DNA of 64,000 nucleotides from Cladochytrium replicatum (lineage: Eukaryota; Chytridiomycota; Chytridiomycetes; Cladochytriales; Cladochytriaceae), in NCBI GenBank assembly GCA_025526935.1, contig JAHLKD010000114.1, forward strand, positions 101,327 through 165,326. Reading direction: 5' to 3'. Below the pieces are notes generated by a model. The model saw only the letters and a program-made list of their open reading frames with translations. It made no database searches and had not been told where the DNA came from. Numbering within the stretch: the first letter of the stretch is position 1; each line of letters starts with the position of its first letter. Below, in pieces: positions 43,101 through 53,785 of the stretch. A program made the translations under genes and the position numbers.

Positions 43101-45649
43101 CAGATATCGATCAGGACTCCACAGAAAAATGGGAACAGCCCTAACTCGATGACCATCATCATGGTGAACTGTGATGGGTGAGTCATAGCCCAGCCTATGA
43201 GAAGGATATCACAAACCTTTAAGCCAAGTGCGCTGTAACGGGTCCACTTGATCAAAGTACGGTTAAGTGTTTGTGCGTATGGATGTTCAAGATACCCTTG
43301 CTGATGCTTGAAGGGAAACGCAATTATAAACACGGAGCAAAACTTTGAAAGGGTCACTCATTTCTTACCGCGTGAATCAAAAGTCCCAAAGTGTATGTCC
43401 AGTAGCCCACAAATGCATATGTCAATCTGTCCCGGAGGCTGGGTCTTGGCCAGCCCTTTGCAAAGTGGTGATCAGCACCTTTTTCAACATCAGTCGCATT
43501 TGCAGCTGCATTTCCTTGCACAATAGTAGCATTAACTGAAGTTGAATTGGATACAGTCACGTTTTCTACGGCAGTTGGAAGTGGATTCACTTCGAAAATA
43601 GCGATTATTGGAGCAGGCTCAGATGATGACTGAGTGGCAGATGGTTGAATACTACTAGACGATACTGGGGAGTTCTTTCCAAACAATCGGAACGTCCGTT
43701 TCACAGATGTGGTCGACATCGCCTCGGTCGGGCTTGAACGTGGTGTTTGCGCTGTAATCTGCGATCCAAGTGATGTTGTTCCCGTAAATGTCGTCGCAAC
43801 AGACAAAGAAGCAAATTTTTCTTCTGGTGCAATTGGCTTCCGGATCTTTTCGGTAGTTGAAGAGCACTTCACTTGCGAAACCACAGCTGATGTTAATGTG
43901 GTGATTGGTTCCACAACTTCAAGGGAACTGTTAACCGAGATTGCAGATATGTTTGCCTTTACGCTTTCCGTCAAATTTCCGTACAAAAAGTGCGCTGGGC
44001 TGAGCATTCGAAGACCCCAAACAACAGCATCGGCCACAGGATCAATGATGGGGTCGGTGATATGTTGAATTTGTTTGAGTGTTGTCTGAATCCCAGACTG
44101 TACAACTGGGGCATACACATCACGGGTTACCCAAACAACCGTTTTACCTGTGATGTATGGGATCCAAACACCGACTCCGATCAAGAGAAATATTGCAACT
44201 GAGATCAGTAGAACATTGTAGAACATGGTCTCTAGAGGCCCTTGCACACCGATCATAACGAAAAACGCATTAACGTCGCCGTTCGCATTGATTTCTGCAG
44301 CAAGTCCACCGTTGTTGATGGCAAGATTGATGTTGAGATTCAGCTGCTGCGCTCCCGCTCCGTCATCTACTTGATTGCCATCCGCATCCATCACGTCATT
44401 TCGCGCGGCTAATCCGGGAAATTCCAGATCCACATTGAACCCAATATCAAATATGGCGTTGTTGTCGACATTTTCGCCTTCTGGAATATTTGCACGCTGA
44501 CCGTTATTTATGGGAGCCCAAATCTCCCCAGGGCGGTCACCGGCTGTCGGAAGCTCAAATCAGAACTCTAGTAGGAAAATGTGAAATTGATCGCACCGTG
44601 GTTGTCCCCATCGATATTGTCGTCGTTGTCATCATCTGAGTCAACTTCTTCCCGTTGAATTCCATTCAGATCCGCCTCTGCGCGGGCATCGCCAGGCTGT
44701 GGAGCAGCCTGCGGTGGACGAGCCTGCAAATCGACATGGTCCGCATGAAGCTCTGCTCCTGCTGGTGCGGGGTTTACGGGGCGTCCTTCCGCGTCGACTG
44801 GTGTGTTCATGACAATATACTCCTTCAAACAAAGCAGCGCAAGCCCGACAATAACTGCTACGGCAGTAATGATCTGTCCTTCAAACAAATCTGCCACTAC
44901 ACCCCTTCAGTATGAATGAGTTAGAGCAGTTAAAGTCGCTGCAATTTCACCACACTAACTGAAAGGATGAGTGCCAGTTCTCTCCTTCGAGTCCGCCGGG
45001 TAATGTTGAATTGAGGTATATGGCAGTGCTGCTCCCACTCAAAGCCATTCCTCCGAGAACAGTGCGTATTGTCCTCCCCGCCACTGTTCTTTGTAATACA
45101 ATCGCCGGACTGAAATAACAACGCCAGATCCATGCTGTCATGTATGGCACTGCAACAAGCCACACAGTAATCGCAAGGAGCACTCGGAGATAGAGCGTAA
45201 CCGCTTTGCTGAGTTTTTGAAAAAGAACTGAGAGGAAGAATAGGAAAGAGATATTGTCGGGCACATCATCTGCGTAAACTGTGGTAGCTGTTAGAGCGGT
45301 GTTTGCAATGAGAAACGGATCAACTCACGTGAAGTGAAAGAGAATTTGTGGTTGCAAATCTCGCAATGCTTATTTCTGCTATGCTGAAGCCATTCTTCCA
45401 AGCTAAATGATCAACGAGATGAGTGCATTGTCCGCAAATCAACGCTTTCATACCAGTCCTGATGGACAAATTTCATGGACCCAGAGCACTTGCAAGGATG
45501 GAACAGTGGCTGCTCTGGAGTCGCCCCGCTACGACACACTCTGCAAATTTCAACTGGATACCTCGAATGAGTAAAGTCATCTTCGGCAAACTATCGATAC
45601 CATTACCGTCATCTTCCTCTTGTCCTATTCTTGACCGTGGTTGAGCCAT
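40163..45649 (-). CDS. DOA10: Doa10/MARCH6-type RING-CH E3 ubiquitin ligase
   Basis: A large multi-exon membrane protein. The N-terminal RING-CH finger is [20 protein letters not shown], then [13 protein letters not shown], then [12 protein letters not shown], split by an intron in the CxxC-to-C part. Downstream are many hydrophobic helices in several exons (for example [59 protein letters not shown]) separated by acidic and Ser-rich loops, and a C-terminal poly-Pro/Ala tail encoded by a GGT/GGC-rich run. Doa10/MARCH6 sits in the ER and inner nuclear membrane and ubiquitinates misfolded and sterol-pathway proteins with Ubc6 and Ubc7. The 5' end is a problem: the ATG at 45649 is in a different frame from the RING finger. 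Removing 26 nt (GT to AG) or one copy of a GAAGATGAC direct repeat restores it. Internal exon ends are approximate. Confidence 0.85.
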
Positions 45650-46654
45650 CTTCTAAGAAGTAATACTCCAAAACTTGATGTGAGCTAAAATGGGATCGGT
45701 GAGCATCGGGCACAAGCTGAACGACACAAAGACAGTACGGCTTTCTAAATCTCGTCACAGGCAATGTTAGTGCGATTCCACAGCAGCACACTCCGTGGTA
45801 TAGTCTCAAACGCTTCGAGTCCAGTTGTGATGGTGGGTTTTGGGTGGACGTGTAACAAAGGCTGTGCACCATGGATGGTGGGAAATCTGGGTTAACGGAG
45901 TGTTTTGAATTCTACCCCTCGTTCAATACACCTACGTTGCGATCGCGCTGGCCATAACGGATCTCCGATGATCACGGCGGAAAGAAACGACACAATTTTG
46001 ATCGAAATGTCTCTCGAATTACCAACATCCACCTCAAGCAACTTTGTCCTTCCAACGAAACCTTCATGACATTGCATCATCCTGATGTTTTAACGTAGCG
46101 CTAGTAATCTGCCTGGAACTTTTTCAAGTGATCTAGAATTGTTTTTCGACGATAGATTCCAGCCGCTTTGACTGGATCACTGAGATGAACGTTGGTTAAA
46201 TCGCTTCCCCCTTCCTCTTGGTCTGATCCCAACCGAGCCCCGATTGAGCTGGTTAAAAGCCCGATGGCGGAGAGGGCCATGAAAAACACAACCGCAGTAC
46301 GCACATAGCGTAGCTGAGGGCGTCATCCGGTCACCAATTTCATTCCCGAGCATTTGCAAACGAGGTTCAGAAAAATAGGGGATTGGATAGACGACAGCCC
46401 CTATTAACAACAGAAGCCTTCTCACAATGATGTTCCCAATCCATTTCGCAGTTGCCCATTCGTTTTGTGATCTGATCGCCCGCAACCGCATGCCCAACAA
46501 TGAGCTTTTGGCCGATCTCGTGATTGGAATATGGAAATGTTATTTTGAACTAGAATATGACAAAAAGGAACCCAAAATACATAAGAATAAGAGCAAAACC
46601 TGACTGATGACTTTTCCTTCTCCCAAGAAAACAAGGGATTGTTTTCTCAAACTT
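45650..46654. other. Intergenic with a possible small membrane-protein remnant
   Basis: On the minus strand, 46500-46101 contains NIIVRRLLLLIGAVVYPIPY and, in a different frame, RTAVVFFMALSAIGLLTSS followed by VKAAGIYRRKTILDHLKKFQ and a stop at 46101. The two parts could be exons of a small two-helix membrane protein, but I find no splice pair of normal size that joins them in frame. I do not recognise a family. The rest (45650-46100) appears empty. Confidence 0.3.
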
Positions 46655-49600
46655 TCATTTGGGGAGAGCAGAATCACGTCGGATGCTTCCCGGCAAGATT
46701 GAAACACCTTTGAATAATCCTTGGCAGGTGAGCCCAGCAGCCACCCGGGACCTTTGGTGTCTGTCAATCTCCACAACACCTGCGGTTGTGACTCTTTCGT
46801 TGTGCGGTTGTACGCGCATTGGCGCAGATATCTGCATCGGTAATTTGTCAGATACTGAGTGTGATGTGCTGTTATTCAAGCTTTTGTCATCCTTGGAGCG
46901 GAGAAAGCGTGGAATCGGCAACCTCGATTTGTTTCGAAGCTTTTGGGCCCCAGCTGCGGTTTGATTGTCCGTGCGTAAGAACAACGAGCGACCAGGATCT
47001 GAATGACCATTGTGTGATTTTGTAACCCAGCCAAACAACGCATGACGCCAGGCGCGTGTTGGATATTCGCTCTTCATTTTGTCGATTTGGACCTCTTCTT
47101 GTTGTGAAGAAACTTCTAAAGGTCCCTGGAAACCAACTTGCGCGACTATCGACAACTGATCGACGTCACGTTCTCTAACACTTGCCGCTCCACATGAACC
47201 TGTCACAGGGAGTGGATCGGGAGTAATCTCTTCTTCCAATGGAGATCTTATGGGAAGCTGTACGTCTGACGGCGTAATTTCGTCATCCAAAGGAGACCCA
47301 CGGCTCCTCTGTGGGACGTTAGACCGCGGTTGAGGTTTGATCTTCGTTGGCGTGATGAGCCGAATAGCGACTCCACCGGCACCCCACCACCATTTAGATG
47401 CGGGTCCCCGGTGTATCGAATTTTCCAGCGGGTAATCCTCCTGGCGCACTGCACCATGTGTGACTGCGAACACTTTTCGCCCTCCTTCCTCTGGGACTGT
47501 TCGTAGCTCTTGCCTTTGTGACGCTGCTTCGTGAGCGTGCAAGTCTGCAGCGAGCTGCTTTTCCGGCGTGAATCGTGGATAACTTGGCAACTGAGCAAAA
47601 CTTGACGCTTGGGATTGTTTTTCCGGCTTAGAAGACGTACTTGTTTCGTTGGGGTGCATCCGTCGATGGAATTGCTCGAGGTGGGCCCATGCAGCAGGCG
47701 GCTTTTTTCCACTTTTCAACAAAGCCGATCGTGGGGGGTTGGCGGTTCTTCTCACCGGAGAAGGTGCCGCTTGTCCGCTCGTGTCCTGATCAGCAACCTC
47801 CCCGCTTAATTCCACCGTTTTCTCACACTCGAAAGCACCGTCCGAGTGAGCATCATGCATAGTAGAAACGGATTTCGATTCACTTGAGCGGACGACTTCC
47901 CTCATCTTCGCCTTCTCTTCTTCCCGAGAGCGACTGCTTTTCTCTTCTAGAACCGCCATGAGAAGCATTCCAGCTTCCGTGACGCTGCAGCTCATGATCT
48001 TCTCAACAAACTCGTTTGAGAAAACCGGGGGCGGGAGCTGGGTAGTGACCGAGCCAGAAGGTTGTTGGACAATTAAAGGCTCCAGCGCAATCGAATATGT
48101 GCTAGTTTTGTTCACAGTCCCAACTGCTGAGGATTCCTCTGGGTTTGACTCGCGACCTCCCACCGATGAAATCGAAGAGTATACAGTACTGTTGAACGAT
48201 CCGACAAACCATGCGCTGGAGCGGGAAGTGGTTCCTGCTGCTGTTTCTGCTTCGGAAACCTGTGGTGCTTGCGGTGTGGGCGGGGTTTGAAGCAGAAGGG
48301 CCCCCCAGTCCACGGGGAAAGTGTCGTACGAGTAGTTCACCCACGGGTGTTGGATCACCTCATGAAGGGGCGATCGGTCTTCACCCGAAGGCGCAAGCAT
48401 TCGTGAAATAAGGTGCCTAAGACCTGTTCCGATATATTATTAAATTTGAAAACTTTGACCCCAACGTGGTACTTACCTGCAGAAACGTAAGGTGGGTAGT
48501 ACACTTTAGCCTTCTTAATTCTTTCGGAAAGAACTCGGAAGCTTGGGCCGTCAAATGGCAAGCCGCCGGTGACCATGCCATAAAGGCAAATCTGCATAGA
48601 AAGCTTCATGTCAGTTATCAATCAGACATCAAGCTAGCAACTTACCCCGAGGGACCAGACATCAACTTCGGGCCCTTTGTACGGCTTGTTGAGGTAGATT
48701 TCTGGTGCAGCATAACACGGGGATCCACAGTTGGTTCGCAGATTCGAAGTCTCACTGTGAAACGCTGCGAAGCCAAAATCGAGAACTTTGACCAGATCGG
48801 CTGACTCGGAGTATCGGATGTTCTCCAGTTTGATATCCCGATGTACAACGTTATTGCGGTGCGAGTATTCTACGAAAAGGAGCATTAATCAACAGGACAT
48901 CTTCATATGTTTCTGGGTTTCTCTCACCGATTGCTGCAATCATTTGGCGGAAGATCGACCTTGCCTTCCGCTCTCGAAGTCGTCCATTCCTCGTCACGTA
49001 ATCAACAAGATCCTCACCCTCAATGTATTCAAAGAAACAGTAGAAATGATGCTCGCCCAACACCGCATTGTTGAGCTTGACTATGTTTGGATGGTCTAAA
49101 CACATTCCTACACATGCTTCTCTGATCATGTACAACTCTCGCTTGTGAACTTTCTCCAGTGCCGCATTCGCTTGTGCGCCTGGAGCACATGGAGCAAGGC
49201 GAGGACGACGAACTGCCTTAACAACGCACTGAGATACGGGCAAATTCGTAAGAGTGATTCCATATCAAGGAATAGAGTAAAATACCTTCTCGCCACTGAT
49301 TTGATGGACTGCGATCTTAACCTTTCCTGATGAACCCTCTCCGATAGTTTTGCCCAGAATCCACGGCCCAATCATCTTGCGACATCCGTCCTCCTTTATA
49401 CCAGCTGGCATTGGACCACTGTTTGGAACATGCGAGGCATAGGATCCGGTTTGCGACAATACTGGCGGAAGGGAGCTATAATGCGATTGCTGGGCTCTGG
49501 AGCGAGCGAGCGATTTCTCAAGCTCAACCGGCGAAGGTTGATGGCACCACAGCGGCTGAATGGCACCGCCCGACTGAGCGCTGACTTCGGAGCCATACTT

Positions 49601-50011
49601 GTCATGATGGTTTTCGATGGGGTTTGATGAAGGCGAGCAAAACGTTCGGTTGGAAACATCGGCTGTTTTGAATGCATATCGATAGTTGGGCATCGGCTGC
49701 TGAGATGAAACGGACCAAGGCGAAGATGGCTGATCTTGGAGGGTGGTGGGAGTGCTTAGTTCATGCATGGTTGGGCCAAGCGAAGACGTAACCAGTTGCA
49801 CAAGGTGAGCCCTGGGAACGGGAGGTTTGCGTGCAGCGGATTCTATGAGTGGCTCCGGTCCATTAACCTCGTTGACAGCAGCTCTCGTCCAGTGTAACGT
49901 TTCTGCGTTTGAATAAGCGGTAGTGGCGGGCTGAGTAGGCCGTTCGTTTCCATCAGCTTGTTCTGGTGATGTGAAACCCAGATGTGGAGCTTCCCCCCTT
50001 ACAAACATCAT
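46655..50011 (-). CDS. KIN1: KIN1/PAR-1-family serine/threonine kinase
   Basis: Five exons (50011-49286, 49228-48928, 48869-48646, 48591-48477, 48423-46655) give 1044 aa. The kinase domain (about residues 225-520) is of the KIN1 type: WILGKTIGEGSSGKVKIAVH, an N-lobe insert ending in KVHKRELYMIREACVGMCLD, FFEYIEGEDLVDYVTRNGRL, VVHRDIKLENIRYS, VLDFGFAAFHSE, NCGSPCYAAPEIYLNKPYKG, PEVDVWSLGICLYGMVTGGL. The invariant Lys is in CVVKAV. A long Ser/Pro-rich C-terminal region follows. I could not identify a clear KA1 domain at the end. KIN1 kinases act at sites of polarised growth and in the ER unfolded-protein response. The ORF is open further upstream without an ATG, so MMFVRGEAPHLG at 50011 is taken as the start; an upstream exon is possible. 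Confidence 0.85.
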
Positions 50012-50366
50012 CCTCTCGTATCGAATGGCCTTTCTTTCAAGTAAGGTGGATATCTTCTTTTGCCTTTGTCTGCAAATCTTTGCACCAATTCTACTCACAG
50101 ATCTTCTTATGGTCGACTTAGGCCGTGGGGAAGTGTGTATGAGCTTATCGCAATGACACCCACCCAGATCCTAATATGTGGGATGAAATGCGTTTGGTTT
50201 TCGTGAATGATCCTCCAGGGGTACTGAATGTAATGTTGAGATCAGGCGAAAATAGCAGCCGACATTCGATTTGTTGATATGTGCGTGTGAACACGTGATT
50301 AGTGTTTACAATTGTAAAAACATAACATATGTTCTTTGTGGTCATTGAAAATATTGGGCACACTAA

Positions 50367-51406
50367 TTAATCCGATCCCAGCCGTTGTCCCGACCCCCAT
50401 CGATACCTCGTAGTCGCGCCAGTTGCACTTTGAGGACCATTGGAGTTGGCAGCGGGGAAAGGTTGCGACGAAGTTGACCCCGATCCAGCGTAGGGCGGTG
50501 GTGGTGCATTGAACCGCTCAACCAAGAACTGTGGTGTTACCAAAACGTGTCGGCCCCCATTTTGTTCAGGATAAATTTTGTCCAAGAAATGGAATAAATG
50601 GCCGATCAGGATTCCAGCTAAGCGATGGACAGGGAAAGTATTTCCGAGCAAAAAATCCTGCGCAAATAGTTGTGTTAGCTGGTCCTCGTCTTAAAACAAG
50701 GATTCAACTACTTACGTATCCGAGCAATACCCACGGTAGCCACATTCCCTGAATGGATGAATTAAAAAGACTTTGTATCTCTCGCAAGTTAAATTACCTG
50801 GAACGTAATGCCGAAGAAGAATGAGACTTGCGTGTCACGACGGTGTTGAGACCATACGTAGATCAGATAGGTCACCAATACTGTAGGAGATGCAAGAAAA
50901 ACGGTAGTTGCAGATGATCCCAAGAACGCCTGGCCGAGGATACTCGAGAGCTTGGATAATGAGATCAGCAAACACCTGGAGCTGGGCTATACCACCTACG
51001 TCCATGCAACCAATTCCGAACAGTACAAAGAAGAGATAATCGCCCGTCTTATTCATGTAAAACGATTGCTCCAAATCAACCGAATACTGGTATGTGAAAT
51101 AAAGATCCATCAAGAAAGGGAATCCTAAACTTGAGTAGAACGGAGCAGTAAAGAATCGCCATATCTGAGGGTATAATTTAGTTCTTATTTCAAAATAAAT
51201 GCAAGCTGCATGATCACCTGCCACGGATTTCTCGACAGAATATCATTCAAAACAAGTAATTGCGTCGGTCGAACCAGTCCCAAACCCGAGGTGACCGCTG
51301 ACACAGCGAGTGAGGCCACCAGCCATCTCGTTACGAGGGGCAGGCCCTGAAACCATTGCTGCAGTTGCTGTAGTGGGTTCTGCGGTTCGGCATTGATTGC
51401 GCTCAT
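50367..51406 (-). CDS. DER1: Derlin-family ERAD rhomboid pseudoprotease
   Basis: Five exons (51406-51218, 51164-51000, 50950-50798, 50748-50716, 50657-50367) give 276 aa; exon 4 is only 33 nt. Family features are the loop-1 region NPWQIWRFFTAPFYS (derlin WR motif) and YFTYQYSVDLEQSFYMNKTG, then DYLFFVLFGIG, TYLIYVWSQHRRDTQVSFFF and GMWLPWVLLGYDFLLGNTFP in the helices, and HRLAGILIGHLFHFLDKIYP. No catalytic Ser/His dyad is expected. The C-terminus RYRWGSGQRLGSD fits a SHP box, which recruits Cdc48/p97. Derlins form part of the channel that moves misfolded ER proteins to the cytosol. The SHP box points to the Dfm1/Derlin-1 type rather than yeast Der1. Confidence 0.92.
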
Positions 51407-53785
51407 GGAGCTGCGAGTTGATATTCGATGGGTTTTGGGATTTGGTGGGATGAATCGATTGGAGGGGCGCAGCGGAGATCACGGACCCATAAACTCGGCC
51501 CCCAAAAACGACAGCGATAGCACCGGACGACAGCGATAGCACTGGTTACTCACGGGTGGTGGGTGATCAGGGATGTGCCTATCTGTTTGAAGTCAAATTA
51601 AAGATCCGAAAGACATGTCCTCGGGATCAAAAGAGACGTGAAAGAAAACCTTTTCTTCGCTGATGAGAGCGCAATCACCTGCAGATTGGTATAAACCCTG
51701 AAGACGGCACTGAGATCAATGTGTTGACCGAGTCAGCTTTGAATCTTTACAAGCACTCTGAGGGTACCGTGCGAGCCAAAACATTCCTGTAAGGTCAAAG
51801 TAAGATGGTAGACACCAACGTATTAAAATTAGCTTGAAAATCGTAGGCACTTTTATGCCACTCCTGACTCACAGGAGAAAGTTTGACTATTGGCACTCGT
51901 GGCAGTTATGTTCTCATCGTGGTACCGTCGGGGAAATCGCCGTAAGACTTCTGCCGAACTACTCCCAATTCAAATTCTTTCTTGCATCCAAATCTAATCC
52001 GCACTCGATCCAACGTCAGCGAGTTATCCATCCAATCTGCTTCAAAAATCCACGATATCAGTGCCTCAACCATCGCACGAACCGAAGTCTGCGTCATGTC
52101 CCTCGTAAAGTCGATGGGAACGCGGGGGTCTGGGAACTTACTGTCGGAGACCCCGGATGATTTTGTGCAGCGCAGATCGATCTGTATCTAGAACTAGTTG
52201 ACTGGAGCGTGAGAGGTGGAAAGTACTTTCGCGAAGAGCCGCATTCAGTATCACTACATCCTTCTGGGTTGTATTTTCTGGCCGGTTCAGCGACAAGTTG
52301 AGAGTGATGAACCTCTTGATCGACGACTTGAGGCTACTCCGCGAGTTCAGCGTGCGGGGCTGCAGAGAGGTAAATTCATTTCTGTTTATACAACATCCAT
52401 AGCAGTGTTTCTGTCATTTAATTCAGCCAAATTTTCAAACGGTGGGCATGGTCGCAGCAGTTCACAGCAACATGATACAGCACTACTGGTCATGGACTTT
52501 TGAAACAATTGCCAATTTCAAAGGACACAACGGGAAAGGCTTCTCGCTACTGTTTCAGAAGCTTGTACCAATGATGTGCAGCTCTTGATCGAAGGTCTGA
52601 CTTGGAAGAGAAACCAGTGGTAACAAGTGTTTGGTGGTGCCACTATGAAAAGCATCACCTTTAACCAGAATCTCATAAGGTGACTGTGAGGAATGTGGAG
52701 AAAGAAACTGGATTGTTAATCTTTTCATGTTCCACCCCAAAGCGAAGTGAACACGATATGATCTTTGTTCCATTGTTCCAGGCCCCAGCAGACAAACTCG
52801 ACAAAGCTGACTGGCAAGGCCACGCAAATACCTGGGAGAACTGGTTCAACCCGACCAATGACTGCGAACCGGGTGGAAGTTCTAACCGGGTTTGCCGCAA
52901 GACGAGGTTGGTAAATAGTCACTTTTTTGGGCTATCAAGCTCAAGATCTCCTGAACAGTGAGTTCGGCCAAAGCGGATTCGTATCTCTCGCCGGTTGCCG
53001 CTTTGCGAAGGTTTCAGCTGCGAACCCTTAATCCACATGAGCAATCCAACTCTTTCCATTAATTAACTCAATTACAAGTTTTATGTGCTTCGCTGGATCA
53101 TTAGTTGGTTTGGTGAAAGAGATGGAAGCGAAAGTAACGGCAGCCATATTATACTAATGCAAGGAAGAAAGGAGAATCGATGATGCCAGATCGCTGTGCC
53201 AAAAATAGGGGGGAATTGTGTCTTTGTGTACTTTAATCGAAAAAAATGCAGCGGACCCAAACAAGTTGATAATACACCCCAGGCCGCATATTAAGTCTTG
53301 AATATTCCCCGAAATGAAAGCTGCCGATTTCATTTCACCACTGCAGCAGCAATTTCTGTCCTACAGGTGATAGTAGAGTAATAGATCTGACGTGCTTAGA
53401 AACCGCTGTCATCCACGGATCCTTCGGTCTTTCCTGTGACACCCTGAGTGGCAGTGCTAGGGTCCTCTCAAATGTAAATGCTAATTATATTACCTTAATA
53501 TGTTCCTGCGCCGCCTGCGACGCGCCTGTCCCCAACGTCACAAACACCCGAGAAAGAAGACCCTGCGGATTCACTCTTCACCTTGTAACTTGTCAAGTGT
53601 GCCCTAATCTGGTGCGTCTGTGTTGTTCATGGCCGGAGATTACTCCACTGATTGATTCTCCTATTCAGCCGCCATTGTTGTAGCGAGTTGATGGCCTGAT
53701 TTCTTGCTGCCCACAAAACGTCCTCATTGACATTCCGCGAACTCTGCTTTCGGGACGCGAGTTTTCTCTCGTCAATCCTTCATCA
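51407..53785. other. Gene-poor stretch with broken coding-like blocks on the plus strand
   Basis: On the plus strand, the blocks [20 protein letters not shown] (near 52300), NFQTVGMVAAVHSNMIQHYW (from 52432), and VRNVEKETGLLIFSCSTPKR with HANTWENWFNPTNDC (52680-52900) look protein-like. They lie in different frames without clean junctions. No family was recognised, and decay of an unknown gene is likely. 51407-51830 and 53000-53785 appear empty apart from the zinc-finger gene's upstream region. Confidence 0.35.

Noticed and set aside
46655-47100. KA1 domain at the end of the KIN1-like kinase
   Set aside because: The C-terminal residues do not show the KA1 pattern clearly enough to claim it.
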